Source: Candidatus Gastranaerophilales bacterium
GTDB taxonomy: Bacteria; Bacillota; Clostridia; Lachnospirales; Lachnospiraceae
Assembly (NCBI GenBank): GCA_023663225.1
Contig: JAMPHU010000028.1
Coordinates: forward strand, 1-36,998
Direction of reading: 5' to 3'
DNA length: 36,998 nt
Shown piece after piece: positions 26,753 to 35,304 of the stretch. How positions within the stretch are numbered: position 1 is the stretch's first letter; the number at the start of each line of letters is the position of its first letter. The notes below the pieces were generated by a model. It saw nothing but the letters and a program-made list of their open reading frames with translations. It ran no database searches and was not told the DNA's origin. The translations under genes were made by a program, and so were the position numbers.

Positions 26753-27226
26753 ATGTCGGTAGAAGCAGTGAAAAAATATCTGGAGCAATTCGGTTTGGAG
26801 GACAAAGTGGAGGAATTCGCAGAGTCCAGCGCCACGGTGGAACTTGCGGCACATGCGGCGGGAGTCATCCCCGCCATGATCGCAAAGACGCTGTCCTTTA
26901 AGGTGGGAGATCAGGCGGTGCTGATCGTGACTTGCGGCGATACCAAGGTGGATAATCGGAAATTTAAGGACAAATTCGGCACAAAAGCCAAGATGCTCAC
27001 GCCGGATGAAGTGGTGGAATATACCGGACACACCATCGGCGGTGTGTGTCCGTTTGCCAATCCCGAGGGAAAAATGAAGGTATATCTGGACGAATCCATG
27101 CGGCGTTTTGAGCAGATGCTTCCCGCCGCGGGGAGCAGCAGCAGTTGCGTGAGGCTTACCATAGAGGAGTTGGAGCGCGCCTGTGCGGGTGCGGAGTGGG
27201 CGGATCTGTGCAAATTGTCTGATTGA
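26753..27226 (+). CDS. YbaK/EbsC-family aminoacyl-tRNA deacylase
   Basis: A 157-residue trans-editing protein of the YbaK/ProX superfamily, which hydrolyses mischarged aminoacyl-tRNAs such as Cys-tRNA-Pro. Visible are AHAAGVIPAMIAKTLSFKVGD with the catalytic-type lysine, GDTKVDNRKFKD, and GGVCPFANP near residue 96. The exact substrate cannot be read from sequence. The frame extends to a GTG at 26741, but the ATG at 26753 has GGAGG 5 nt upstream. It sits between gyrA and the antiporter and probably shares a transcript with the latter, 24 bp away. Confidence 0.88.
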   Translation: MSVEAVKKYLEQFGLEDKVEEFAESSATVELAAHAAGVIPAMIAKTLSFKVGDQAVLIVTCGDTKVDNRKFKDKFGTKAKMLTPDEVVEYTGHTIGGVCPFANPEGKMKVYLDESMRRFEQMLPAAGSSSSCVRLTIEELERACAGAEWADLCKLSD

Positions 27227-27250
27227 TAAAATTTTTATGAGGAGTAAGTC

Positions 27251-28438
27251 ATGGAAGCATATGTCATTTTTAAAGACCTTGCCATTATTATTTTATTTGC
27301 GAAATTTCTGGGGCTGCTGGCCAGAAGGTTCAAAGCTCCGCAAGTAGTGGGCGAGATCATTGCAGGTCTTTTGATCGGGCCGAGTGTGCTGGGGTTTGTA
27401 CAACAGACGGATTTTCTGACGCAGATGGCGGAGATCGGCGTGATTCTTTTGATGTTTTCCGCAGGACTTGAGACGGATTTGAAAGAATTGTGCAAAACCG
27501 GTCCGATTGCGTTTCTGATCGCCTGCGCCGGAGTTTTTGTCCCGCTGGTAGGCGGAACTTTGCTCTATATGGGATTTTACGGCGTGGCGCCATGGGGATC
27601 CGAGAAATTCTATATGGCGGTATTTATCGGGGTGATTATGACCGCCACCAGTGTGAGCATCACCGTCCAATCCTTGAAAGAATTGGGCAAATTGAAAGGA
27701 AAAGTGGGAACCACCATCCTCAGCGCCGCAATCATAGACGACGTTATCGGCATTATTGTGCTGACATTTGTGGTGGGTGTGAAAAATCCCGATTCCAATC
27801 CGGGCAGAGTCGTTCTCTCCACGATACTGTTCTTTGTGCTGGTTTTGATCGTGGGATTCTTTCTCTATAAACTGTTCAACAGTTTCGACGAGAGATATCC
27901 TCATACCAGAAGAATTCCGATTCTGGGTCTGGCGCTCTGCTTTTTCTTTGCCTATGTGGCGGAGAAATATTTCGGCATCGCGGACATCACAGGAGCTTAT
28001 GTGGCGGGAATTATCCTTTGTTCTATCCGGGATTCCAACTATATAGCTCATGAGATGGACACCAATTCCTACATGCTGTTCGGACCTATCTTTTTCGCCA
28101 GTATCGGTTTGAAAACCAATATTGATAATATTAACATGGGAATCCTGCTCTTTTCTCTGGGATTTGTGATCGTGGCTTTGCTGTGTAAGATTATCGGCTG
28201 CGGACTGATGGCAAAACTCTGCAAATTCAATTTTTCCGATTCTCTGAAAATCGGCGTGGGCATGATGACCAGAGGAGAGGTGGCTTTGATCGTGGCGCAA
28301 AAGGGTCTGTCCGTGGGACTGCTCACCCCTGTGTACTTCACATCGGTCATTTTGCTGATTATCGTGTCCAGCATTTCCACGCCCATCATTTTAAAAGTAC
28401 TTTATGCGAGAGATACACATTATGAAACGGAATCGTGA
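27251..28438 (+). CDS. CPA2-family cation:proton antiporter
   Basis: A 395-residue integral membrane protein with about 11-13 hydrophobic segments, of the NapA/KefB-like CPA2 family that exchanges Na+ or K+ for protons. The signature GEIIAGLLIGPSVLGF is near residue 36, LMFSAGLETDL near 70, and the ion-binding Asp-Asp pair in AAIIDDVIGIIVL near 160. No C-terminal TrkA-N regulatory domain is attached, unlike KefB/KefC. GGAG is 7 nt before the ATG. Its last 19 bp overlap the end of the convergent gene at 28420. Confidence 0.93.
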   Translation: MEAYVIFKDLAIIILFAKFLGLLARRFKAPQVVGEIIAGLLIGPSVLGFVQQTDFLTQMAEIGVILLMFSAGLETDLKELCKTGPIAFLIACAGVFVPLVGGTLLYMGFYGVAPWGSEKFYMAVFIGVIMTATSVSITVQSLKELGKLKGKVGTTILSAAIIDDVIGIIVLTFVVGVKNPDSNPGRVVLSTILFFVLVLIVGFFLYKLFNSFDERYPHTRRIPILGLALCFFFAYVAEKYFGIADITGAYVAGIILCSIRDSNYIAHEMDTNSYMLFGPIFFASIGLKTNIDNINMGILLFSLGFVIVALLCKIIGCGLMAKLCKFNFSDSLKIGVGMMTRGEVALIVAQKGLSVGLLTPVYFTSVILLIIVSSISTPIILKVLYARDTHYETES

Positions 28439-29181
28439 AAATCGTCGTTTACCGCATATAGATAAGCTCGTCCGCTCTTTCCTGTCCGCTTTACGGTGCC
28501 TATAAAATAGAGGATGTTGAGAACTTTACCTGCCAGCGGGACAGGGATGTGGGCGGCTTTGGCAAACTCTTTGGCGGTAAATTCATTTTCCAGCTCATAG
28601 GGGACGAACTGCATATAGTCTTCTATGCGGTTGATCTCCACTTCATCGATCAGTTCCGTAGGGATTCGGTCATAACGGCTGGATCCCTTCTTTTTATCTT
28701 TGCTCCAGCCGTTTAAAAGCTTGTATTCCTCCATGTCCATGAGAATCAGTCTGAGTCTTAGATGAGGGTCTTTCAGAAACATTTTGATCTTATACAATTC
28801 GGGAAAAACCGTGTAGGGACTTCCCTTTAAGGGAGATTTGCGCGGTTTGCTCAATTCGCCGCTCTCCTCGTCTATCCAGATCAGCCATTTCTCTCTGGGG
28901 ATGGGATAGACGACCGTCACGGGATAGAGGGGGAGAAACGCTTTCAGCTTTTCCCGCAGCTTGTCAAAATGCCGCGTCTGGATCTCGGTGATTTCGCCGT
29001 CCCTGTAGATATCCGCCACATATCTGTCTATGGGAATCTCCTGATGGTCTTCGTCGGGTTCGCAGTAATTCTTAAGAATCGCGTGAACGGTTTTCTCCGA
29101 GAGCGTGCCGATTCCGAGACGCTGTCTGTCCACTCCTATGATTTTGTCTTTGGCGGCTTGGAAAGCCTGTTGATCGGACAT
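28420..29181 (-). CDS. Conserved protein, PD-(D/E)XK-like plus winged helix
   Basis: A 253-residue soluble protein that I recall as a conserved Clostridia family without assigned function. Residues 1-20 precede an IGTLSEKTVHAILKNYC helix. Then comes the run HQEIPIDRYVADIYRDGEITEIQTR (about 46-70), which matches the E...D...E-x-Q pattern of PD-(D/E)XK-fold nucleases. The C-terminus (about 200-245: FTAKEFAKAAHIPVPLAGKVLNILYFIG) looks like a winged HTH. The start ATG has AGGAG about 10 nt away. It is divergent from the methyltransferase at 29376 and may belong to the same island. Nuclease activity is inferred from pattern only. Confidence 0.75.
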   Translation of the reverse strand: MSDQQAFQAAKDKIIGVDRQRLGIGTLSEKTVHAILKNYCEPDEDHQEIPIDRYVADIYRDGEITEIQTRHFDKLREKLKAFLPLYPVTVVYPIPREKWLIWIDEESGELSKPRKSPLKGSPYTVFPELYKIKMFLKDPHLRLRLILMDMEEYKLLNGWSKDKKKGSSRYDRIPTELIDEVEINRIEDYMQFVPYELENEFTAKEFAKAAHIPVPLAGKVLNILYFIGTVKRTGKSGRAYLYAVNDDFHDSVS

Positions 29182-29340
29182 AGATCGTTACTCCTGCTTT
29201 ATGGATCAAATTTTCTTCCCGCAATGGTATTGACTGATAAAAATCAAAAACACCGTAAGTCAATCATATACGATCCGGCCGGAAATTACAAATGTTTCAG
29301 GAATCTGTCAAAATGCCTGGTTTTTTTGGCAAAGAACAGT

Positions 29341-29346
29341 TATAAT
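29341..29346 (+). promoter_or_regulatory. Candidate -10 of methyltransferase promoter
   Basis: A perfect TATAAT lies 30 bp before the start codon, with only a weak -35 (TGGTTT at 29318). The leader would be very short, with AGGAGGGGG as the ribosome-binding site. Confidence 0.45.
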
Positions 29347-29375
29347 AAAAGTATAAAGCACAAGGAGGGGGAGTA

Positions 29376-31385
29376 ATGCCTACCTTTATTGATTTGTTTG
29401 CCGGAGCGGGCGGCTTCAGCGAGGGATTTCTTCAAGCGGAATATCAGGGACGGCAGTTTGATTTTCTTCTGGCCAGCGATATCAACCCGACCTGTGAAGT
29501 GACCCACAGGATGAGATATAACCGCCAGCTTGGACTTGAGACGGAGTTTCTGACCAAAGACATTACGGATCCGGATTTTTCGGAAGTGTTGATGAACAAA
29601 ATACATAGAAGCAGCGGCGGCAGACCCGTTGACGTCCTGCTCGGAGGACCCCCCTGCCAATCTTTCAGTCTTGCGGGCTGCCGCAAGAAGAACGACAAGA
29701 AAGATGATTTATTTTCCTATTATTTGAAAGTCATTTCCCTCATAAAACCAAAGTATTTTGTCATGGAAAATGTATACGGGATATTGACCAAATATAACGG
29801 AAAGGTGAGAGAACGAATTCTAAACGAAATCAACGGGATCGTGGATGTGGACTCCCTCCTGCAATTTGCCGATTTGTCCGAGCAGTATATCGGAAGGCTG
29901 GATTCGTCGAAACCTTCTTATCTCGAAGGCTATTACGGCTGTCAAAAGCTTAGGATTGCACTCTCCAATGAGCGCATGACGCAGGAGAACAGCCGGGAAT
30001 ATTTGGATGTTTTGGAGACTGTTCAGGACAGTCAGATGACGGATGAACGGAAATCCTATCTCTATCAAGCGATTCTGTTACAAAAGCAGATTGTGGAGAT
30101 TCCGGAATTGGGCGTTTTCACGGATAAGCTGGAAGAGAAGTTTGTGGACGCCTTCCGAAATGACAAAACCGTGACCGAGAAGGAGCGGAATGTGATCCGT
30201 CAGGCTCTGAGGCTGATCAAAGAACAGTACAGAATTTCCGATATCAGCCATGCCGTGAAAAAAGAAATCAATGGCTGTCAGCTAAATGACAGCATTTATC
30301 AGTCAGAATTTGACGATATCACGGACGCTTTGGATTATGACCATATCCTCGACGTCTTTTATGCGGCCTGTGACCGGATCGAGAAGAAAGCCGAGACCCA
30401 GATGCAGAAAGCGGCCACGGCGGAAGTCAAGCTGGCGGTTTCGATTCTCTATGAGAATATACAGGAGACGATCCGTCACATGATCGAATTGATTGTTCCG
30501 GTCTTGACGGCGGAGGAACAGGAGCGTTATCGGGAGATTGCGGATTCCGTCCGCCTATACCATATCAATCGGGAGATTGTTTTAAATGCCTCGGATTATG
30601 GGGTTCCGCAGAACAGACTCCGCGTCGTTTTCATCGGATGCCGGAAGGATCAGCCGTTGATCACGGAGATTCCGCCCACCGTGGACGAGGGAGACAAAGT
30701 AACTACATCGGAAGCGCTGGACGATTTGCTGTTCATCGAAAACAACGCCACGGCTACGGCATATGACGATGCACTGTATGAGCAAGTCAACGAGAACAAG
30801 CCCAGACGGCGCGTACTTGGCCAGACGGCCGCCGCGGCGGACGGGGAACAGAGAACTTATATTGACTGGTCCAAAAGAGGCCGCCTGAATCCCAACCGCT
30901 TTCCAAATATCGGGACGCCCGCTTACACTGCGTCAAATGTCTGGAGCGAGGCGGATGAGGATACCTTTGTCACTATGGAGCTTCCCAACCATCAGACGCC
31001 CAATCAAAATGAGCTGGTGCGGAGGCGGTATGGCCTGATACGGCGGTATGGCAGCTGGGAGGCCGTCAGGGAGGCAGAGCAGGGCAATCCTGTGGCGGAG
31101 ACCAGCAAGCGCAATTACACCTGCCTCTATGCGGACTGCCAAGCGCCTACGATTATGACGCTCGGCGACGATTTTGTGCATTATGGAGACGACCGCTCCC
31201 TGACGGTCAGGGAGATGGCAAGGCTGCAGTCCTTTGACGACAGTTTTGTCTTTCAGGGAAAACGAACCACAGGAGGCGACCGGAGGAAGCTGGAGATTCC
31301 GCAGTATACGCAGGTGGGAAATGCGGTGCCGCCGCTGATGGCTCACGCAATCGCTCTGGAAATCTTAAAGAATATCACATTATAA
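29376..31385 (+). CDS. DNA C5-cytosine methyltransferase, large
   Basis: A 669-residue modification enzyme that transfers a methyl group from SAM to carbon 5 of cytosine, here to protect against the neighbouring endonuclease. Motif I TFIDLFAGAGGFSEGF is at 2-17, motif IV GGPPCQSFSLAG with catalytic Cys near 94, motif VI MENVYGIL near 130, motif VIII DYGVPQNRLRVVFIG near 407, motif IX-like REMARLQSFDDSF near 612 and motif X QVGNAVPPLMAHAIA near 646. The gap between motifs VI and VIII is about 280 residues instead of a few dozen, a large helical insertion. The recognition domain lies between VIII and IX. It converges on the endonuclease gene, overlapping it by six bases. Confidence 0.95.
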   Translation: MPTFIDLFAGAGGFSEGFLQAEYQGRQFDFLLASDINPTCEVTHRMRYNRQLGLETEFLTKDITDPDFSEVLMNKIHRSSGGRPVDVLLGGPPCQSFSLAGCRKKNDKKDDLFSYYLKVISLIKPKYFVMENVYGILTKYNGKVRERILNEINGIVDVDSLLQFADLSEQYIGRLDSSKPSYLEGYYGCQKLRIALSNERMTQENSREYLDVLETVQDSQMTDERKSYLYQAILLQKQIVEIPELGVFTDKLEEKFVDAFRNDKTVTEKERNVIRQALRLIKEQYRISDISHAVKKEINGCQLNDSIYQSEFDDITDALDYDHILDVFYAACDRIEKKAETQMQKAATAEVKLAVSILYENIQETIRHMIELIVPVLTAEEQERYREIADSVRLYHINREIVLNASDYGVPQNRLRVVFIGCRKDQPLITEIPPTVDEGDKVTTSEALDDLLFIENNATATAYDDALYEQVNENKPRRRVLGQTAAAADGEQRTYIDWSKRGRLNPNRFPNIGTPAYTASNVWSEADEDTFVTMELPNHQTPNQNELVRRRYGLIRRYGSWEAVREAEQGNPVAETSKRNYTCLYADCQAPTIMTLGDDFVHYGDDRSLTVREMARLQSFDDSFVFQGKRTTGGDRRKLEIPQYTQVGNAVPPLMAHAIALEILKNITL

Positions 31386-32630
31386 GTCGATCGTCTCGAT
31401 TTCGCCGAACAGCTCCGCCCTTGCATAGGGTTTGATCCGCCAAGCGTTGCCGTGGTTTTTGCCTCCGTAAGCTCCCTCTTTGGTAGTGTAGCCTCTCCAG
31501 TGGTAAGTAATTACCCCGGACTTGATCAGAGACAGGAACATGGAAAACTTCGGCGCGCGGGAAAATTCGATCTCATGGTATCGGAACTGAACCATATCCT
31601 CGCGCCGTCTGCTCTCCGCTTTCACCCACAATGTGGACGGATGTTTTTGGTAAAGCTGCGCCTTTAAGTCCTCGAACGTCCAATAGGCCGCCACTTCCCG
31701 CCGATCGGTGCGGGGATTCTTCCAGACGATATTGACCTCCCCCGCTTCGTCGTTTACCACCAGATAAAATCCCTGATGGTTCTGAGGTGCTTCCAAAGAT
31801 CCGATGGTAATATAGAGGCTGCTATATCCCGGATGTTTGTCGGAATCATAGCCATAGAGTCTGGCGAAGGCCGAAACCCGGTTTTTGTCTTTGGGTTCAT
31901 ATTCTGCCACCCGGGTGCCGTCAAATTGGGGACGAAGCGTAAACAGCGTATCCAAAGTCTGGCTTTCGCCCTTTGATTTCACTTCAATTAGGCCGTCATA
32001 ATCGGCGTCATGGCGGTTGTTGGTTCTGATTCCCAGAAGGTCTTCTAGCGTGTCTCCCACATCTTTCGGTGCGATGGAACCCGGACCTTTGGAATTATCA
32101 TAAAATCCTCCGTGAATGATTTCCCTAAGCCTTGGCTTGATCCGGTAAAACAGACGGGTAATCTCATCGACGCCCACGGCGCTTACGATCTCCCGCTCCG
32201 AAGGAATATTGTGGGTCAGATTGACAAAGTAGATCTGAGGAATCCCATTGTTCCTGCGGAACACGGAAAAATATAAAAGATCTCCCTCGTTGATCTCCCG
32301 CTTCTGCATCCTCTTTTTGACCGTTTCGATCGAGAAACGGCGGTCGCCTCTGCCGTTGGTCACTCTGTAGAATTTCAGGCGGACCGTCTCGGTTTTCCCG
32401 CTTTGGATGAACAAAGCGTCATGCGACACGCCGTATTGTCCCCCGTGGGCAAGCGTATTATAATCCACAAGTCCCCATTGATACAGCAGATCTCTTAAGA
32501 TCCCGTTCGCATCAAGGTTGTTCTTATCGATCATGGTAAAAGTCATTCGGAGCAATGCATATTCCTCATTGCGGTATTTCTGTATCCGGTTGATGATTTC
32601 ACTTTCGTCGGAATAAGGAGTAAAAATCAT
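31380..32630 (-). CDS. MvaI/BcnI-family type II restriction endonuclease
   Basis: A 416-residue endonuclease that should cut unmethylated DNA at a short site. The C-terminal half has DVGDTLEDLLGIRTNNRHDADYDG and LIEVKSK (about 195-218), the MvaI/BcnI form of the PD-(D/E)XK site, followed by TLDTLFTLRPQFDG. MvaI and BcnI cut CCWGG and CCSGG; which site is used here cannot be told from sequence. The N-terminal ~180 residues are an extra domain, perhaps for DNA recognition. The frame is open to 32912, but the ATG at 32630 has AGGGGG at 6-8 nt and removes an overlap with the regulator. It follows the regulator by 22 bp on the same strand. Confidence 0.88.
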   Translation of the reverse strand: MIFTPYSDESEIINRIQKYRNEEYALLRMTFTMIDKNNLDANGILRDLLYQWGLVDYNTLAHGGQYGVSHDALFIQSGKTETVRLKFYRVTNGRGDRRFSIETVKKRMQKREINEGDLLYFSVFRRNNGIPQIYFVNLTHNIPSEREIVSAVGVDEITRLFYRIKPRLREIIHGGFYDNSKGPGSIAPKDVGDTLEDLLGIRTNNRHDADYDGLIEVKSKGESQTLDTLFTLRPQFDGTRVAEYEPKDKNRVSAFARLYGYDSDKHPGYSSLYITIGSLEAPQNHQGFYLVVNDEAGEVNIVWKNPRTDRREVAAYWTFEDLKAQLYQKHPSTLWVKAESRRREDMVQFRYHEIEFSRAPKFSMFLSLIKSGVITYHWRGYTTKEGAYGGKNHGNAWRIKPYARAELFGEIETIDL

Positions 32631-32652
32631 ATAGAGTCCCCCTTGGTTTAAG

Positions 32653-33171
32653 TTAGATTTTTGGTGAAGAGGTGCGGGAAAACAGATCACATAGATCCGC
32701 ATCCGCCGTATAGGCCAAAGCGTCCAGAGTTCGTATACTTGGGTTGGTATATTTGCCTTGAACAATATGGCTGACATGAGATTCGGAAATTCCCGTCTCA
32801 ATGTAGGCCAAAGCCTGATCTTTCCGCAAATACCGCATCCTTTTCCTAAAATTTTCCACGAAGACCAGCAGATAATCATCTTCGGAAAATGAGTCTGTGA
32901 AACACAGCTCATTCTTTATCAAGTTTGTCATAAAATTGCGTGAGAACAGATCCGGAAAGGGAACATTCAATGCGCGCGCCAATTTTAAAGCCGTGTTCAA
33001 GTTGACATTTCGTCTCCCCTGTTCGAGTCTGAGAAGGCTGATTCTGTCATATTCTGCCTTGTAAGCAAGCTCCACCTTAGTCATCTCCCGTGTTTCTCTG
33101 GATCTGCGTATGTTTGCTCCGAAGACGAGCTGGATACTTTCTCTTTGATAATCGTCCCTTTGTCTGGCCAT
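32653..33171 (-). CDS. Double-HTH XRE regulator of the R-M system
   Basis: A 172-residue DNA-binding protein with two XRE-type helix-turn-helix domains. The first, about residues 15-77, reads FGANIRRSRETREMTKVELAYKAEYDRISLLRLEQGRRNVNLNTALKLARALNVPFPDLFSR. The second, about 107-165, is VENFRKRMRYLRKDQALAYIETGISESHVSHIVQGKYTNPSIRTLDALAYTADADLCDLFSR in pieces. Both end LFSR, so an internal duplication is likely. Single-HTH C proteins commonly control R-M timing; this one lies directly before the endonuclease, as a C protein would. The ATG at 33171 has GGAGG upstream and is preferred to 33201. Confidence 0.85.
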   Translation of the reverse strand: MARQRDDYQRESIQLVFGANIRRSRETREMTKVELAYKAEYDRISLLRLEQGRRNVNLNTALKLARALNVPFPDLFSRNFMTNLIKNELCFTDSFSEDDYLLVFVENFRKRMRYLRKDQALAYIETGISESHVSHIVQGKYTNPSIRTLDALAYTADADLCDLFSRTSSPKI

Positions 33172-33355
33172 GGGGATCACCTCCGTCAACCGTCCGCGCA
33201 AGCATGGATCAATACTCGCGGGTAATCAAATCACATCTGGCATTTTTAATTGATTTTAATATTCTTTATTATATACCAATTACCACTATATATTTGTAAT
33301 ATAACTATCATTTTAGAGGGAATGAAAAATTTTATATGAAAACTGCGGATGAATT
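33172..33355 (-). promoter_or_regulatory. AT-rich promoter region of the regulator
   Basis: A minus-strand TATAAT (33268-33273) is the best -10; the -35 is weak (CAAATA at 33291). No classic GACTnnnAGTC C-box is seen. The leader before the regulator is about 90 nt. Confidence 0.4.
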
Positions 33356-34096
33356 TTACGAATTGAGCGCGTGGCTCAAACTGTTCGGGATCCCTCTCGG
33401 GCCGCGCACAGCGTAAATTCCATACTCTTCTTTCAATTTCTCGAAAGGAAACTGTTCCGGGTCATATCTTCGCAGAAGTTTGATTTTCATCAATTTGGTA
33501 ATGGTCAGGTTCTTATCCTGATAATCATAAGGAATATCGGTCTCCGTTACTTTACACTGATAGAGAATCGCCGATAAAGGAGCCGCCACATACAGGAAAA
33601 CGGTATCTCCGGCTTTCATGCCGCTGCCCTGCTTCCAGTCGATTGTCTCCGCATTGTCAAAGGCGTGTTCCACATCGTAAAATTTGGGATTTGCCGGGAT
33701 GATCCATTCCTTGGGAGGGCGGATTTTCTCTTTCTTTTTCTTGGACGCGGTGGCCGCAAAGCTTACATCAATCAGGTCATAGATTTTTTCTTCCGGCACG
33801 GTTTGATCCAAAAGTACCGTGATCCAGTGTTCTTTGTTCATGTGGTAAGCCGGAAGAATGCCCTCCTCCCGCAGCAGAATATCCCTAAACATCATATCGT
33901 CGATCTTTAGATTGATCACGTCCGTATATCCGGTTCCCGGAAGCCCCAGCTTATCTCTTTCGACACTCATTACCAGAGCGAACCATTTTTGGTTGTCCCT
34001 ATGGCGGAAGACGGCATTTCCGTCATATTTTGCCCAAGGATATTCCGGAGTGGTTTGATATTTCTTTTTGATATAAGCAAAAATTGTCTCCCGCAT
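33356..34096 (-). CDS. MmcQ/YjbR domain fused to EVE-like domain
   Basis: A 246-residue two-domain protein. The N-terminal ~110 residues follow the MmcQ/YjbR pattern (PWAKYDGNAVFRHRDNQKWFALVMSVER, then MNKEHWITVLLD...IYDLIDVS), a small fold with DNA-binding-like features. After a basic linker (KKKKEKIRPP) the C-terminal half reads EWIIPANPKFYDVEHAF, WKQGSGMKAGDTVFLYVAAP and ILYQCKVTETDI, which is EVE/PUA-like. EVE domains bind modified bases such as 5-methylcytosine. It lies 8 bp after the NUDIX stop, with its ribosome-binding site inside that gap, so the two are coupled. Its position beside a cytosine-methylating system is suggestive. Confidence 0.82.
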   Translation of the reverse strand: MRETIFAYIKKKYQTTPEYPWAKYDGNAVFRHRDNQKWFALVMSVERDKLGLPGTGYTDVINLKIDDMMFRDILLREEGILPAYHMNKEHWITVLLDQTVPEEKIYDLIDVSFAATASKKKKEKIRPPKEWIIPANPKFYDVEHAFDNAETIDWKQGSGMKAGDTVFLYVAAPLSAILYQCKVTETDIPYDYQDKNLTITKLMKIKLLRRYDPEQFPFEKLKEEYGIYAVRGPRGIPNSLSHALNS

Positions 34097-34104
34097 TTTT
34101 TACC

Positions 34105-34716
34105 TCATTTCTGCGCCAAAAGCCATGCCATGATATGCACCGCCTGTTGGAATCTGCCCATCTCAATCCGGTCTTGGATTTCGTCTGCAGAATATTTCTC
34201 CACATTCAAAAACTCTGTCTCGTCCAGACTCTGATCTCTCAACCGGCGGCAGTTCTTTGCCGCAAAAATATGCGCGTAATTATCCGCTATGGTAGCGTTG
34301 GACGGTACGGTGAGCAGAAACCGCCAATCGTCCGATACATACCCGGTCTCCTCCAAAAGCTCCCGCTTGGCGGCCTCCAGCGCATCTTCTGCCGCTTGAC
34401 TGCGTCCCGGACCGTATTCCCTGCCGTCCGTCCGCTCGATGCCCCCTGCGGGAAATTCCGTCGTCACCTGCTTGATTCCCTGCCGGAACTGCCTGACGCA
34501 GAGATAATTTCCGTCCTCATCCGATGCGACGATCACGACATAATCCCTGCGGCTATAGCTGTAAAAGGGTTCAAACACGCTTCCGTCCGGGAAACAGTAG
34601 GCAGAACGCCTAAAGTCGATCCATTGATCCTGCACGATATGTTCTGTGCGGATTTCCTCCCATGTGAGTGTCTTGTCGATATCTCTTTCCGTTGCTTCTG
34701 ATGATTTTGTCGTCAT
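34105..34716 (-). CDS. NUDIX hydrolase
   Basis: A 203-residue pyrophosphohydrolase acting on nucleoside-diphosphate-linked compounds; ADP-ribose pyrophosphatase-like is the most likely subtype from length and layout. The Nudix box fits G-x5-E-x7-REUxEExGU: G-RSQAA-E-DALEAAK-RELLEETGY at about residues 106-130. It is preceded by FPAGGIE with an inserted loop (RTDGREYGP). Catalytic glutamates are intact. It begins after an AGGAAGGG site and is coupled to the MmcQ-EVE gene. Confidence 0.92.
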   Translation of the reverse strand: MTTKSSEATERDIDKTLTWEEIRTEHIVQDQWIDFRRSAYCFPDGSVFEPFYSYSRRDYVVIVASDEDGNYLCVRQFRQGIKQVTTEFPAGGIERTDGREYGPGRSQAAEDALEAAKRELLEETGYVSDDWRFLLTVPSNATIADNYAHIFAAKNCRRLRDQSLDETEFLNVEKYSADEIQDRIEMGRFQQAVHIMAWLLAQK

Positions 34717-34793
34717 ATTTTTCCCTTCCTATGGAATCCTACCCGGGCGTTTGCAGAAGGATATTTTCCAAATTTTCCGAACTATTATGCCGG

Positions 34794-35177
34794 TTAATCA
34801 ATTGACCCGGTATAAGCCACATAGCAGCATCCCATTTGTTTTAATTCCCGCTCCATATCCGGCGATAAGCTTGCGTAGAGTTCATTGCTGATCTCCGGCA
34901 TTCCGGGTATTTCATAGAATATGTCTTGATAGGTAAATTGGGTTCCCGCATGTTTTTCCGGGCAGACAGGCACAAAAGTTTCTTTTGCTTTTTGTGCGTT
35001 CTTGCGCCATTTCAAAATAAATTCCTTAAGTTCCGGCGGCAGTTGCTCTATGGAATCTTCACTGTATATTTGATAGGGATCAAACCATGACTCATAGTCA
35101 ATCCATATCATTTGTCCCTCCGCCTGTAGGGAAAGATATTGGCTTTTGTCCGCAGGTTCCTCGTAAAGTACAGACAT
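34794..35177 (-). CDS. Hypothetical protein
   Basis: A 127-residue acidic soluble protein rich in Tyr, Trp and Pro that I do not recognise. It starts SVLYEEPADKSQYLSLQ, has a mostly helical centre (LPPELKEFILKWRKNAQKAKETF) and ends in a stretch with Cys-Cys (QMGCCYVAYTG). No signal peptide or transmembrane span. An ideal AAGGAGG lies 5 nt before the ATG at 35177, so the longer reading to 35213 is rejected. It is divergent from marR, and its TGATATAAT extended -10 is overlapped by a repeated TGTGATAT motif, suggesting tight control. No function is inferred. Confidence 0.7.
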   Translation of the reverse strand: MSVLYEEPADKSQYLSLQAEGQMIWIDYESWFDPYQIYSEDSIEQLPPELKEFILKWRKNAQKAKETFVPVCPEKHAGTQFTYQDIFYEIPGMPEISNELYASLSPDMERELKQMGCCYVAYTGSID

Positions 35178-35217
35178 AATGACCTCCTTCCAACCCGTCC
35201 GGGTTAGAATCAACCGA

Positions 35218-35253
35218 TGTGATATAGATCTTTATGGTTCTGATTATATCACA
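35218..35253. promoter_or_regulatory. Inverted TGTGATATA pair over a -10 element
   Basis: TGTGATATA (35218-35226) and its exact complement TATATCACA (35245-35253) are separated by 18 bp. The minus-strand extended -10 TGATATAAT (35243-35251) for the gene at 35177 overlaps the right arm, as an operator would. Confidence 0.6.
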
Positions 35254-35304
35254 AGTTGTTTAGGGATTCCATTGGCAAATACCGCTATTCCGTATAAAAT
35301 GGCG

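Noticed and set aside
27293-28300. 335-residue open frame antisense to the antiporter
   Set aside because: His- and Gln-rich shadow of a real membrane protein on the opposite strand; no start signal.
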